DNA of 64,000 bases from Acidaminobacter sp. (GTDB taxonomy: Bacteria; Bacillota_A; Clostridia; Peptostreptococcales; Acidaminobacteraceae): assembly GCA_009881125.1 (NCBI GenBank), contig WXFH01000019.1, positions 186,001-250,000 on the forward strand, given 5' to 3'. A program made the translations under genes and the position numbers. This document shows positions 51,299-60,883 of the stretch, piece after piece (the first letter of the stretch is position 1; each line of letters starts with the position of its first letter). The notes below the pieces were generated by a model. That model had not been told where the DNA came from and did not search any database. It saw nothing but the letters and a program-made list of their open reading frames with translations.

Positions 51299-53182
51299 AT
51301 GCTCTTCAGCCGCAGCCGTGTAGTAATGTTTCTGATCTGCATCTTTATTTTCATGGCAGCGATTTTTGTATACACGGATCAGCTGATAGAAGACCAGATT
51401 GACCGCCTTGAAGAAGATTTGCTGCGCCTTCAGGCCTCCATGGTAGCCTGGGTGGCGGGAGAGTTCCAGAGCAGTGCGTCTGTCTTTGACGCAGAAATTC
51501 AGTCGGCAAGGGATCGTTTCATTGAACAGCAGTTTCAGGTGCTCGTATCACTGATTTCGAATGCGTCAACCAATGCCCAGGCAGATGAAACGCTCATTGC
51601 TGAATTTTCTGATGGATCATTTGGGAGTCTCAGAGAAGATGGATCACTCTTTTACAAGGGGCCTCTTCCCGAAGCTGTCATTTCTTATGCTTACAATCTC
51701 CATAAAGGCAGCTGGCAGCTCAAGAAAATTGAAAGGCTGGAAGTCTCTGATCCAGATCCTTTATTCAACAGCGGCGAAAATTATGTGGTGTATTTTTACA
51801 GGAGCGAAAAGACCGGCAGTGTGTTATTTACCGGTGCGCGCATTTTGAGCAGCGCTGATCAGATACGACTCAGCACAAGTCCTTTGGAGGCTTATCTCAA
51901 GAACTTGCATGAGACTCGCGGCTATGAAAGCATTCTGTTGAATAACAGCGGCAGAATTGTCAATGCTTATGATCCTGCAAAGATCGGAATGACGCTGTCA
52001 CAGACAGATGCCAAGAGCGGCATCAGCTTATTTCAGAAAATAATTGACAATCCGGATCAGAAATTTGAAGTGGCTCTGGATCAGGTCTACGAAGCGTATA
52101 CGCTTCCGTTGGATGAGGGACATATACTCCTGATGAAGCCGGCTGCTGCGGAGGAAAGTGTGAACCGCTTCAGCAGAGTGCTCGGCTATGTGTTGATTCT
52201 GTTCAATCTGGCTATTGTTACAGCGGTTATGATGTTTCTGAGAAAAAACCACGCGTTTGTGATCGAAAAGATCAGCCTGACAGAGATGCAAGTTAAGAGG
52301 CGCAGACATGCGGCCGGATTTATTGTGGTGGTTATTGTCCTTGGATTCGCCATGATGATTCTTTTGATCAATGGATTATTAAACATTCAGATGACACAGC
52401 TGGACTTTGACAAAGAGCTGCAGCGCTTTTCGGATGCTATGGCAGGACAGTACACAGAAGCTTACGAATCTCTTGAAGAACAAAACGATCTGTTCAATCT
52501 CGAAATGAGGAGCAATAAGACAGAGCAGGTTAAAGCGCTGTATACGTCTCTGCGTGATATTTCATCAGAAGCTATCCGAAAGTACCCTTCTACCGCCAGC
52601 AGCAGCGATTATGTCATAAATTGGATGCGGGTATCGCAGACGACTCGGGAATTGGTCGCCAGCCAGTATGGCATAGATCTTGGCCTGGTGGAGGATTATA
52701 TCGTCACCGGTCCTAAGGAAGCGGGTTCAGGGGTGACCTTGATTGGTTATGACTCCGAAAAACTGAATGTTTGGGTCGTTCAATCCCTGGTCAGTGGATC
52801 TTCAGAGGAACAGCCTTTTTCATGGGCTCCGCTTGCCGCTTCCGGGGCGCACATCAATGGTTTCTTTGCGCATTACACCCTAAAAGGATTGGAAAGCATC
52901 CCGGTTCTGGAGGCTGTGCTGCCGGATTCGGGTAATACGAGAAGTCATGCCGAGGCTTTAGGTATGGCGCTTTATCATGATGCGCTGGATGAGACCATCG
53001 GCATAAGAAAGCCAAATGGCCAGTCCTGGATTGTCTATGTCCCGACCTCAGATCCGCTTAGTGGGGACTTGAGGCAGGCGGCTTATGATTTTACCAGAGC
53101 CATGAGTCTGGCGACGCTGCTCTTGGTATTGGTAGTTGTGGGCGGCTGGTGGCACTATGGCAGGAAGGAGCCTGTTTCATGA
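51299..53182 (+). CDS. Membrane protein with two extracytoplasmic sensor-like domains and no output domain
   Basis: 627 residues from ATG 51299, with GGGAGGTGGG upstream. The layout is TM1 (about 8-27), extracytoplasmic domain to about 290, TM2 (VLGYVLILFNLAIVTAVMMFL), a short basic cytoplasmic loop (KRRRHAA), TM3 (FIVVVIVLGFAMMILLING), a second extracytoplasmic domain to about 590 and TM4 near the C-terminus, with only a short tail (WHYGRKEPVS). Each outer domain looks Cache-like (for example LHETRGYESILLNNSGRIVNAYD). No HAMP, kinase, GGDEF, methyl-accepting or protease domain is present. A stop overlap (ATGA) couples it to the Nudix gene. I do not recognise a named family. Confidence 0.7.
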   Translation: MLFSRSRVVMFLICIFIFMAAIFVYTDQLIEDQIDRLEEDLLRLQASMVAWVAGEFQSSASVFDAEIQSARDRFIEQQFQVLVSLISNASTNAQADETLIAEFSDGSFGSLREDGSLFYKGPLPEAVISYAYNLHKGSWQLKKIERLEVSDPDPLFNSGENYVVYFYRSEKTGSVLFTGARILSSADQIRLSTSPLEAYLKNLHETRGYESILLNNSGRIVNAYDPAKIGMTLSQTDAKSGISLFQKIIDNPDQKFEVALDQVYEAYTLPLDEGHILLMKPAAAEESVNRFSRVLGYVLILFNLAIVTAVMMFLRKNHAFVIEKISLTEMQVKRRRHAAGFIVVVIVLGFAMMILLINGLLNIQMTQLDFDKELQRFSDAMAGQYTEAYESLEEQNDLFNLEMRSNKTEQVKALYTSLRDISSEAIRKYPSTASSSDYVINWMRVSQTTRELVASQYGIDLGLVEDYIVTGPKEAGSGVTLIGYDSEKLNVWVVQSLVSGSSEEQPFSWAPLAASGAHINGFFAHYTLKGLESIPVLEAVLPDSGNTRSHAEALGMALYHDALDETIGIRKPNGQSWIVYVPTSDPLSGDLRQAAYDFTRAMSLATLLLVLVVVGGWWHYGRKEPVS

Positions 53183-53670
53183 AAATGGCGGTTCTTTGTT
53201 ACGTGGAGCACGACGACTCAGTGCTGATGCTTCATAGAAACAAGAGGAAAAACGATTACCATTTGGGGAAGTGGAATGGCTTGGGCGGCAAATTCCTGCC
53301 GGGCGAATCCCCTGAGCAATGCCTGTTGAGAGAAGTTCGCGAAGAATCCGGTCTTGAGCCGGTGACTTATTCGCTGCGCGGGATCATTACTTTTCCCTTG
53401 TTTGATGGGGTCGAGGACTGGTATACTTTTGTCTATACTGCCAGTACTGCAAAGAAAGAGGTCATTGACCCTGAAGAAGGGACACTGGCCTGGATTCCAA
53501 GAAGTGAGGTGCCGGACTTGAACCTTTGGGAAGGAGACAGGATTTTTCTGGACTGGGTCTTCAACCGGACAGAATTTTTTTCCGCTGTCTTCCGGTATCA
53601 GGCGGGCGAATTCAAGGATTATGAAGTCGTTTTTTACCCCGCCTCTGCGTCAAGCGCTGTAAACGCTTAA
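53179..53670 (+). CDS. Nudix hydrolase (MutT/8-oxo-dGTPase type)
   Basis: 163 residues from ATG 53179, with AAGGAG 9 nt upstream. The Nudix box is complete: GGKFLPGESPEQCLLREVREESGL (G-x5-E-x7-REVREESGL). KWNGLGGKF and YTFVYTA are typical of 8-oxo-dGTP diphosphatases that sanitise the nucleotide pool. Specificity cannot be settled by sequence alone. It is coupled by ATGA overlap to the membrane sensor-like gene upstream. Confidence 0.88.
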   Translation: MKMAVLCYVEHDDSVLMLHRNKRKNDYHLGKWNGLGGKFLPGESPEQCLLREVREESGLEPVTYSLRGIITFPLFDGVEDWYTFVYTASTAKKEVIDPEEGTLAWIPRSEVPDLNLWEGDRIFLDWVFNRTEFFSAVFRYQAGEFKDYEVVFYPASASSAVNA

Positions 53671-53710
53671 ACGGACTAAAAGAAATATAATTTTGAAAGG
53701 GTGTATTCTT

Positions 53711-54235
53711 TTGAATCAAAATCCAGTGGTCACTATTGAACTTGAAAACGGTAAACTCATCAAAGCTGAATTATTCCCGGAAATTGCGCCTAACACAGTG
53801 AACAATTTCATTGACCTTGCCCGCAAAGGTTACTATGACGGGCTGATCTTTCACCGCGTCATCAGGGGCTTTATGATTCAGGGCGGCTGTCCTGAAGGCT
53901 CAGGTATGGGCGGCCCGGGGTATAAAATCAAAGGCGAGTTTAATCTGAATGGGTTCAGAAATTCACTTGTTCACGAGTCGGGCGTATTGTCCATGGCACG
54001 TTCGCAGTCGCCGGATTCTGCAGGTTCACAGTTCTTTATTATGCACGAGCATTCTCCGCATCTGGATGGCCAGTATGCGGCCTTCGGAAAAGTCGTCGAG
54101 GGCATGGACGTTGTCAACGACATTGCAACGACGAAAACTGACTTTAGAGATCGTCCGGTAGAGCCTCAGAAAATCAAGAAAATGAGCGTGGAAACTTTTG
54201 GCGTCGAGTATCCGGAGCCTGTTAAAATGATGTAA
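53711..54235 (+). CDS. Peptidyl-prolyl cis-trans isomerase, cyclophilin type
   Basis: 174 residues from TTG 53711, with AAAGGG 9 nt upstream. The cyclophilin core is clear: FIDLARKGYYDGLIFHRVIRGFMIQGGCPEGSGMGGPG, then SMARSQSPDSAGSQFFIMH and YAAFGKVVEGMDVV. The catalytic Arg is in FHRVI. No signal peptide, so cytosolic. It speeds proline isomerisation during folding. A very stable terminator follows after about 90 bp. Confidence 0.95.
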   Translation: MNQNPVVTIELENGKLIKAELFPEIAPNTVNNFIDLARKGYYDGLIFHRVIRGFMIQGGCPEGSGMGGPGYKIKGEFNLNGFRNSLVHESGVLSMARSQSPDSAGSQFFIMHEHSPHLDGQYAAFGKVVEGMDVVNDIATTKTDFRDRPVEPQKIKKMSVETFGVEYPEPVKMM

Positions 54236-54325
54236 TCCACCGAGGCGAGTTCGCAGGTCGAAGCCGCCCTGGTGATGGCAGGCAGCAGATTGAAATGAGT
54301 TGAATACAGCAGCAGGGGTTGCATA

Positions 54326-54368
54326 GCAAAACAGGTGTCCCGGGGATCCGGGACACCTGTTTTGCTTT
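54326..54368 (+). terminator. Terminator after the cyclophilin gene
   Basis: An 18-bp perfect stem (54326-54343 with 54348-54365) encloses a GGAT loop; TTT follows and TTTTG forms the outer right arm. Confidence 0.85.
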
Positions 54369-54402
54369 AAAAAAGGGAAAATGGCGGTTGGGCCATTTTC
54401 CC
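54369..54402 (-). terminator. Terminator of fba
   Basis: GGGAAAATGGC (54375-54385) pairs with GCCATTTTCCC (54392-54402). On the minus strand six T residues follow (complement of 54369-54374). It lies about 40 bp after the fba stop and back-to-back with the cyclophilin terminator. Confidence 0.9.
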
Positions 54403-54441
54403 GACTGAGGTAACTGTAATAGTATTAGTAATGATTTGGCA

Positions 54442-55371
54442 CTAGAGCTTTCCGTCTGAACCAAGGACGTTGACCAGCTTGTGATGGACCATATTGCGGA
54501 TGGCATCACGGCCGACGCCGAGATATTTTCGTGGGTCGAACTCAGCAGGATTGTCATGGAGGGATTTTCTGATGGCTGCAGTCATGGCAAGGCGAAGGTC
54601 TGTGTCAATGTTGATTTTGCAGACACCGAGAGCAGCCGCTCTGCGGAGCATATCCTCAGGGACACCCTGGGCACCTGGAATGTTGCCGCCGTAGGCATTG
54701 CACATTTCGACGAATTCAGGAATGACTGTAGAAGCGCCGTGAAGGACCAGCGGATACTCCGGAAGGAGCTTGGTGATGGTTTCCAGACGTTCGAAATCCA
54801 GTTTTGGCTCACCTTGGAACTTATAAGCGCCGTGGCTTGTGCCAATGGCAATAGCAAGGGAGTCACAACCTGACCGCTTCACAAAATCAACCGCCTGAGT
54901 TGGGTCTGTATAAGTGGCGTCCTCAGCTTTGACGTTGACTTCGTCCTCAACGCCTGCCAACTTTCCAAGCTCTGCTTCAACGACGACGCCCCGGGCGTGT
55001 GCGTATTCCACGACCTGCTGCACCAACGCTATGTTTTCCTCATAAGGCAGATGAGAACCATCAATCATGACAGAGGTAAAGCCGTCATCAATACATTGCT
55101 TGCAGATTTCAAAGCTGTCGCCGTGATCCAGATGAAGCGCAATATCCAGGTCCGAGTCGATAATGGCAGCTTCGACCAGTTTCTTCAGATAGGCAGGTTT
55201 TGCATATTTTCTTGCGCCTGCGGAGACTTGAAGAATGAGTGGGGATTTGACTTCCTTGGCTGCGTCGACAATGCCCTGCACGATCTCCATGTTGTTGACG
55301 TTGAACGCGCCGATAGCATAGCCGCCTTCATAAGCTTTTCTGAACATTTCCTTGGTTGTCACAAGAGCCAT
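54442..55371 (-). CDS. fba: Class II fructose-1,6-bisphosphate aldolase
   Basis: 309 residues, with AGGAGG 7 nt before the ATG. The zinc-binding HLDHGDSFE is near residues 80-88. VEAELGKLAGVEDEVN is a typical class IIA/B segment. AIGTSHGAYKFQGEPKLDF carries a zinc-site His, and LHGASTVIPEFVE the third. It cleaves fructose 1,6-bisphosphate to triose phosphates in glycolysis and runs in reverse in gluconeogenesis. It is monocistronic, with a near-perfect promoter and strong terminator, as fits a highly expressed gene. Confidence 0.97.
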   Translation of the reverse strand: MALVTTKEMFRKAYEGGYAIGAFNVNNMEIVQGIVDAAKEVKSPLILQVSAGARKYAKPAYLKKLVEAAIIDSDLDIALHLDHGDSFEICKQCIDDGFTSVMIDGSHLPYEENIALVQQVVEYAHARGVVVEAELGKLAGVEDEVNVKAEDATYTDPTQAVDFVKRSGCDSLAIAIGTSHGAYKFQGEPKLDFERLETITKLLPEYPLVLHGASTVIPEFVEMCNAYGGNIPGAQGVPEDMLRRAAALGVCKINIDTDLRLAMTAAIRKSLHDNPAEFDPRKYLGVGRDAIRNMVHHKLVNVLGSDGKL

Positions 55372-55425
55372 AGAAATTCCTCCTCTATAGTTGTCGTTTT
55401 GAGATACCTTTGCCAGATTATACTA

Positions 55426-55454
55426 ATCATAGAAGATCACTTTTCTTTTGTCAA
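55426..55454 (-). promoter_or_regulatory. Sigma-A promoter of fba
   Basis: TTGACA (55454-55449), 17-bp spacer, TATGAT (55431-55426) on the minus strand. Its -35 overlaps that of the divergent plus-strand promoter. Confidence 0.85.
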
Positions 55455-55477
55455 GGCGGCCGCAGTCGGGATATAAT
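55448..55477 (+). promoter_or_regulatory. Sigma-A promoter of the rRNA methyltransferase gene
   Basis: TTGTCA (55448-55453), 18-bp spacer, TATAAT (55472-55477). The -35 box shares five bases with the fba -35 box on the other strand. Confidence 0.65.
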
Positions 55478-55535
55478 GAGTTAACGGGCCTGATCGGGTG
55501 AGATCAGCTGGGCTCGACATAGGAGTGTGAAGTGT

Positions 55536-56864
55536 TTGAAGTTTCCGGAAAGCTTTTTGGAAGAAATCAGGGCTTTGATTGGAAGTGAAACCGAAGCTTT
55601 TTTAAAAAGTTATGAGCAACCCAGGCAATTTGGCCTGCGTGTGAACCGTCTGAAAATCTCTGTGGAGGATTTTCTGAAAATCTCTCCTTTTAAGCTCACA
55701 CCTATTCCCTGGACCGTGGACGGTTTTTATTACAATGAAACTGAGCGTCCTGCGAAGCATCCTTTCTATCATGCCGGGCTGTATTATCTTCAGGAACCAT
55801 CGGCTATGGCGCCGGTAAATGTACTCGATCCTCAGCCCGGACAGACGGTTCTCGATCTGTGTGCGTGCCCCGGAGGGAAGACGCTTCAAATCGCCGCCGC
55901 CCTTGGGGGCCACGGCACCATAGTGGCAAACGATATCAGCACCAGCCGCATTAAAGCCCTGGTCCGCAATCTGGAAATGGCTGGCGTGACCAATGCCCTG
56001 GTAATAAATGAAAGCGAGGAGAAGCTGGGTGCACGGTTTCATTCCGTTTTCGACAGCATCCTGATCGATGCGCCTTGTTCGGGAGAGGGTATGTTCAGAA
56101 AGGATTCAAAAGCACTTGAGGCGTGGTCCAACCAGGTCCCGGGCCACTTCAGGTCGATTCAGGACAGTCTGCTGGACCAGGCGGCAAAGATGCTGAAGCC
56201 CGGTGGGCGACTGGCGTACTCGACCTGCACCTTTAACCGCCAGGAGAATGAATGGGCCCTCGACGCCTTCATGGCGCGGCACTCTGAATTCTCCAAACTG
56301 CAGCCTGCTCCTAAGCTTGGACTGGACACCCGCACGGGCTATGGCCGCCTCTGGCCGCATCTGCATGAAGGTGAAGGCCATTTTGCAGGGCTTTTGGAAA
56401 GCTCTGCCAATGGTTGTGGTCACAGCAGCCTGCCTGACCGTAACAGGTCCCAGAGCGAACCGACAGAGGCTTACCGGCAATTCGAAGCAGAGAATCTCAC
56501 TATAAAACTCACCGGGCCTTTTCTTCGGATTGAAGACAAGCTTTATAAACTCCCGGAAGGGCTGCCTTCGACACAAGGCATGCGCGTCATTCGCAGCGGC
56601 TGGTACCTGGGTGAAGAGAAAAACGGCAGATTTGTCCCGTCCGGCGCCTTTGCCATGGGTCTTAAATCGGGAAATGCAAAACGCGAGATCCACTTTGAGG
56701 CGGATCAGTTCGACGTCGTGCGCTATTTGAAGGGCGAAACGCTGAATGCCGCCGGAGAAGACGGGCTCAATTTAATTTGTCTTGGAAGTTATCCCCTTGG
56801 GTGGGGAAAATTGAACAAAGGCAGCCTGAAGAACCAGTACCCGGCTGCATGGCGCATGCTCTAA
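55536..56864 (+). CDS. RsmF/NOP2-type rRNA cytosine-C5 methyltransferase
   Basis: 442 residues from TTG 55536, 10 nt after AGGAG; the GTG at 55527 abuts the RBS. The SAM-binding motif I is VLDLCACPGGKTLQIAAAL near residue 107. The two catalytic cysteines are in IDAPCSGEGMFR and AYSTCTFN. The C-terminal 150 residues are RsmF-like RNA-binding/PUA (RVIRSGWYLGEEKNGRF, PSGAFAMGL, FDVVRYLKGE). The family methylates 16S rRNA cytosines (C1407 in E. coli; several positions in some Gram-positives). It is likely co-transcribed with rsuA. Confidence 0.92.
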   Translation: MKFPESFLEEIRALIGSETEAFLKSYEQPRQFGLRVNRLKISVEDFLKISPFKLTPIPWTVDGFYYNETERPAKHPFYHAGLYYLQEPSAMAPVNVLDPQPGQTVLDLCACPGGKTLQIAAALGGHGTIVANDISTSRIKALVRNLEMAGVTNALVINESEEKLGARFHSVFDSILIDAPCSGEGMFRKDSKALEAWSNQVPGHFRSIQDSLLDQAAKMLKPGGRLAYSTCTFNRQENEWALDAFMARHSEFSKLQPAPKLGLDTRTGYGRLWPHLHEGEGHFAGLLESSANGCGHSSLPDRNRSQSEPTEAYRQFEAENLTIKLTGPFLRIEDKLYKLPEGLPSTQGMRVIRSGWYLGEEKNGRFVPSGAFAMGLKSGNAKREIHFEADQFDVVRYLKGETLNAAGEDGLNLICLGSYPLGWGKLNKGSLKNQYPAAWRML

Positions 56865-56926
56865 ATGCAATAGAGATACTGAATCCCGCAAACTGACTTT
56901 AATGGATCATACAGGAGGAACATAAA

Positions 56927-57670
56927 ATGGCTAAGACCATGAGACTTGACAAATTGCTTTCCCATATGGGTATAGGAACCAGAAGCGAAGTTAGAAAATA
57001 CATCCGGTACGGATGGGTTGAGGTGGATGGCGCCAAACCCAAATCAGGCAGCGTCCATGTCCATCCGGAGGCGCAAACGGTCCTGTACAAAGGGGCTCCG
57101 GTTATTTACAAGGAATATGTCTATTATATGATGAACAAGCCTCAAGGTGTGGTTTCTGCCACGGAGGACGCCCGTGAGTCTACCGTCATAGATCTTCTTG
57201 AGCCTGAAGATCAGGTCTTCGATCTGTTTCCGGTAGGCAGACTGGACAAGGACACCGAGGGGTTATTGATCCTGACCAATCACGGCGCCCTGGCCCATGG
57301 GCTTTTGTCGCCAAAACGTCACGTTTTTAAAACCTATGAGGCAGTGGTGGACGGCCCGGTCAATGAGAATGACATCAGTGCTTTTAAGGCTGGGGTGACC
57401 CTGGATGACGGCTATGAGACCCTGCCTGCAGAACTTGAGATTCTTTCTGTGGGTGATCATAAGAGCGAAACCAGACTCACCATTTATGAAGGGAAGTTCC
57501 ACCAGGTCAAGCGGATGTTTGAATCCCGAGGGCGATTTGTGGTCTTTTTGAAGCGCATCAGCATGGGGCCGCTTAAACTGGATGATGCCCTCAGTCCCGG
57601 AGAGTACAGGGCGCTGACTGAGGATGAGGTTAACCAGCTTTTGGAGCAAGCCGGCCTGTCTGAGGAATGA
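56927..57670 (+). CDS. rsuA: 16S rRNA pseudouridine synthase RsuA-like
   Basis: 247 residues, with CAGGAGGA before the ATG. The N-terminal S4 domain is [24 protein letters not shown]. The catalytic Asp is in [17 protein letters not shown] near residues 103-119. [11 protein letters not shown] is the RsuA/RluB-type motif. RsuA modifies U516 of 16S rRNA; RluB/E/F specificity cannot be fully excluded. It follows the rRNA methyltransferase by about 60 bp. Confidence 0.93.
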   Translation: MAKTMRLDKLLSHMGIGTRSEVRKYIRYGWVEVDGAKPKSGSVHVHPEAQTVLYKGAPVIYKEYVYYMMNKPQGVVSATEDARESTVIDLLEPEDQVFDLFPVGRLDKDTEGLLILTNHGALAHGLLSPKRHVFKTYEAVVDGPVNENDISAFKAGVTLDDGYETLPAELEILSVGDHKSETRLTIYEGKFHQVKRMFESRGRFVVFLKRISMGPLKLDDALSPGEYRALTEDEVNQLLEQAGLSEE

Positions 57671-57752
57671 TGGGCGGGTTGGTACACTAAAAACCATCGG
57701 CAGAAGCATTTTGGAGAAGCAGACGAGAAGCGCAGCTGGGAGGGTGAGAGGT

Positions 57753-59309
57753 TTGAGTTCACATGCATGTCAGGATGAGGGCAAGTTTCGCCTCGAGGAG
57801 GCAGCGGGAGCGGGCAAACGCTATCTGCTTGCGCTGGATCAGGGTACAACGAGTTCCCGTGCGGTTCTGTTCGACCTCGAGGGGAACATTGTGGGATTGG
57901 CACAGAAGGATTTCAGTCAGCACTTTCCTCAACCGGGATGGGTGGAGCATGACCCTTTTGAAATTTGGGGGACCCAGTCCGGGGTCGCGCTGGAGGTGCT
58001 TGAGAAAACAGGCGTCTCGCCGTCTGAAATTGCGGCCCTAGGGATTACCAACCAGCGCGAAACGACGCTGGTGTGGGACCGGGAAACCGGCAAACCCGTT
58101 TATCCTGCGATTGTCTGGCAGTGCAGGCGGACGGCGGCGTTGTGTGAGACCCTGAAGCAGGAAGGCCATGAAGCCTATATCCGAAAGACGACGGGACTTG
58201 TGGTGGACGCCTATTTTTCAGCCACCAAAATTCAGTGGATTTTGAACACGGTACCTGGGGCACGGGAAAGGGCAGACCGCGGCGAACTCTGCTTTGGGAC
58301 TGTGGATGCCTGGCTGATCTTTAATTTGACCAGGGGGAAGGTACACGCCACGGATGTCTCCAACGCCAGCCGTACCATGCTGTTTAATCTCGACACCCTG
58401 GATTGGGATGAGGGTCTGCTTGAAATATTCGGGATTCCGAGAAGCATGCTGCCGGAAATCAAGCCTTCTGCGGGCGTCTTTGGGTGGACGGACCCAGCTA
58501 TCTTTGGCGGCGTCCGGCTGCCTATATCAGGCGTCGCCGGCGATCAGCAGGCCGCACTTTTCGGCCAGCGCTGCTTTGAGCCTGGAGAGGTAAAAAACAC
58601 CTATGGAACGGGCTGCTTTATACTGATGAATACGGGACATAAGCGCGTGACTTCAGAGTCCGGTCTGCTGACAACGGTGGCATGGAGTCTGGGGGAGGCG
58701 CAGGTGTCTTATGCCCTTGAGGGTTCAATTTTTATAGGCGGCGCAGCGGTTCAGTGGCTCAGGGATGAGCTGCAGCTGATCCGGACAGCCCGGGAAAGTG
58801 AAGAAATTGCTGAACGGATTTCGGATACAGGCGGCGTTTATGTCGTTCCGGCCTTCACCGGACTGGGCGCGCCTTATTGGGACATGTATGCCAGGGGAGC
58901 CATAGTCGGGTTGACCAGAGGCTCCGGCAGAGACCAGATTGTCCGGGCGACGCTGGAAGCCATTGCCTACCAGACCCGAGATGTCGTAGAGGCCATGAGC
59001 GGGGATTCTGCAGTCGCCCTAAGTGCTTTGAAGGCCGATGGCGGCGCCACCGAAAACGAATTTCTCATGCAGTTTCAGGCGGATCTGCTCGGTGTGTCTC
59101 TGGATCGACCGGTGGTCATGGAATCGACGGCGCTGGGCGCAGCGCTCCTCGCGGGACTGGGAGTCGGGATCTACCCTTCACTCGCAGCGCTTAAAGCGTT
59201 AGGGTCGTCAGTGAAGCGATTTGAGCCTCGAATGGAGGAAGAGCGGCGAAGTGCGCTTTACGCCGGCTGGAAGAAAGCAGTTGACAGGGTGAGGCACAAT
59301 AACTGTTAG
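57753..59309 (+). CDS. glpK: Glycerol kinase
   Basis: 518 residues from TTG 57753, 9 nt after GGGAGG. This gives about 26 residues before the usual start of the fold ([19 protein letters not shown]). FGGY kinase motifs include [36 protein letters not shown] and [13 protein letters not shown]. The C-terminal signature is [18 protein letters not shown]. It phosphorylates glycerol to sn-glycerol 3-phosphate in the cytosol. It begins the glycerol operon with the two oxidoreductases downstream; no glpF is present in the window. Confidence 0.94.
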   Translation: MSSHACQDEGKFRLEEAAGAGKRYLLALDQGTTSSRAVLFDLEGNIVGLAQKDFSQHFPQPGWVEHDPFEIWGTQSGVALEVLEKTGVSPSEIAALGITNQRETTLVWDRETGKPVYPAIVWQCRRTAALCETLKQEGHEAYIRKTTGLVVDAYFSATKIQWILNTVPGARERADRGELCFGTVDAWLIFNLTRGKVHATDVSNASRTMLFNLDTLDWDEGLLEIFGIPRSMLPEIKPSAGVFGWTDPAIFGGVRLPISGVAGDQQAALFGQRCFEPGEVKNTYGTGCFILMNTGHKRVTSESGLLTTVAWSLGEAQVSYALEGSIFIGGAAVQWLRDELQLIRTARESEEIAERISDTGGVYVVPAFTGLGAPYWDMYARGAIVGLTRGSGRDQIVRATLEAIAYQTRDVVEAMSGDSAVALSALKADGGATENEFLMQFQADLLGVSLDRPVVMESTALGAALLAGLGVGIYPSLAALKALGSSVKRFEPRMEEERRSALYAGWKKAVDRVRHNNC

Positions 59310-59359
59310 AATAGTTGGAGCAGGGCTGTCAGGCGGTTAAGTGGAAGGGGGCAAGCTGC

Positions 59360-60883
59360 GTGAATTCCGGGAAGAGATCCATTAAGCCAGAAACCACTGA
59401 TAACTCAGGTGACACCCTTTATGACGTCGTGATCGTGGGCGCAGGGATTGTAGGCGCATTTCTGGCTTATGAACTGTCCAAGACCTGCTGGAAGGTCGCG
59501 GTTGTCGAAAAGGAGCCGGATGTGGCGCTGGGGGCAACAAAGGCCAACAGCGGCATTATCCACGCCGGTTACGACCCGGAGCCCGGAACGTTAAAAGCAA
59601 GGCTGAATGTAGAAGGAAGCCGGCTTTACGAAGGGCTGTCCCGTGAACTGTCCTTTGGCTATAAGAAAACAGGCTCTTTTGTCGTAGCGCTGACGGAAGA
59701 AGAGGAACATGCACTGACCGGGCTGATGGAACGCGGCCATAAAAACGGCGTCGAGGGAATTGAGCTGCTCAGTGGCGCGGAGGCACGTTCTCTTGAGCCC
59801 AGCCTGACGAAAAAGGCGTTGAGCGTCCTTATGGCGAAGTCAACGGCGGTGGTGGATCCCTGGGAAGTGGCCATAGCGGCTTTGGAAAGTGCTGTCGACA
59901 ATGGGGTCCGGTTGTGGCTCAATACTTGTGTGACGGGCGTTTCATCTCCCGTGCCTGGTTCGCCCGAAGCGCACTTTGAACTGGAAACCACTCAGGGTCG
60001 ACTGGCTGCCAAAGTAGTCGTCAACGCAGCTGGCGTGCATGCCGGGGAATTATCGGCGCTGCTGTCCGGCGGAAAAGCGGAGTTTGAGATCATCCCGAGG
60101 CGCGGGCAATACTTTGTGCTGGACAAGGCAGCAGGACCGCTGGTCAAGAGAGTGATTTATCCTGCTCCGAGCACTATGGGAAAAGGTGTACTGGTGATTC
60201 CGACCCTTCATGGGAATATCATGGTTGGACCGGATAATGAAACGCTGACGGCGGAAGAGGCTGAGTCAGTGCAGACTACGGCCGGAGGGCTGGCCTACGT
60301 CCGGGATAGGGCAGAGCTGATTATCCCGGGGATTCCCTTTCATCTGGGGATCGCGAATTTTTCAGGCATTAGGGCAGAACCGACCGAAAAAGACTTTATT
60401 ATCAGAGCGTCAGAGTCTCATCCAAGATGGATTCACGCCGCAGGGATCAAATCGCCGGGACTGTCAGCGGCACCTGCCATTGCGGACAGGCTTTTCTCTC
60501 TGATCCGGGAGTGCCTTTCGTTATATAGTCTTAAACCGGATTTCAGACCGGGCCGTCGTCCGAGACCCGTTTTATCCGAATTGCCACCTGAGAGGCGTAG
60601 ACAGCTAATAGCTGAAAATCCAATGTTTTCACATATCGTCTGCCGCTGCGAGATGGTCAGCGAGGCTGAGGTTGTGGACTGCATCCACCGCTCGGTGGGG
60701 GCAAGAACCTTGAACGGCGTCAAGCGGAGAGTCAGACCGGGCGGCGGTCGCTGCCAGGGCGGGTTTTGCGCCCCGAGAATCCTGGAAATACTGTCTCGGG
60801 AGCTGGGGATCCCGGAAACGGAAGTGTGCCTGGAACATCTCGGCAGCAAAATGGTCTTTAGAAAAGGGGGAACATCATTGTGA
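59360..60883 (+). CDS. GlpA-like FAD-dependent glycerol-3-phosphate dehydrogenase with BFD-type iron-sulfur domain
   Basis: 507 residues from GTG 59360, 8 nt after AAGGGGG; a TTG at 59315 lacks an RBS. A DAO-type FAD domain starts DVVIVGAGIVGAFLAYELSK. The C-terminal 100 residues carry a BFD-like [2Fe-2S] motif: VCRCEMVSEAEVVDCIH, then GGGRCQGGFCAPRI. This matches anaerobic GlpA proteins. It oxidises glycerol 3-phosphate to dihydroxyacetone phosphate, with electrons passed through the partner flavoprotein. Coupled to the next gene by GTGA overlap. An L-2-hydroxyglutarate-type oxidase is a remote alternative, disfavoured by the glpK neighbour. Confidence 0.85.
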   Translation: MNSGKRSIKPETTDNSGDTLYDVVIVGAGIVGAFLAYELSKTCWKVAVVEKEPDVALGATKANSGIIHAGYDPEPGTLKARLNVEGSRLYEGLSRELSFGYKKTGSFVVALTEEEEHALTGLMERGHKNGVEGIELLSGAEARSLEPSLTKKALSVLMAKSTAVVDPWEVAIAALESAVDNGVRLWLNTCVTGVSSPVPGSPEAHFELETTQGRLAAKVVVNAAGVHAGELSALLSGGKAEFEIIPRRGQYFVLDKAAGPLVKRVIYPAPSTMGKGVLVIPTLHGNIMVGPDNETLTAEEAESVQTTAGGLAYVRDRAELIIPGIPFHLGIANFSGIRAEPTEKDFIIRASESHPRWIHAAGIKSPGLSAAPAIADRLFSLIRECLSLYSLKPDFRPGRRPRPVLSELPPERRRQLIAENPMFSHIVCRCEMVSEAEVVDCIHRSVGARTLNGVKRRVRPGGGRCQGGFCAPRILEILSRELGIPETEVCLEHLGSKMVFRKGGTSL

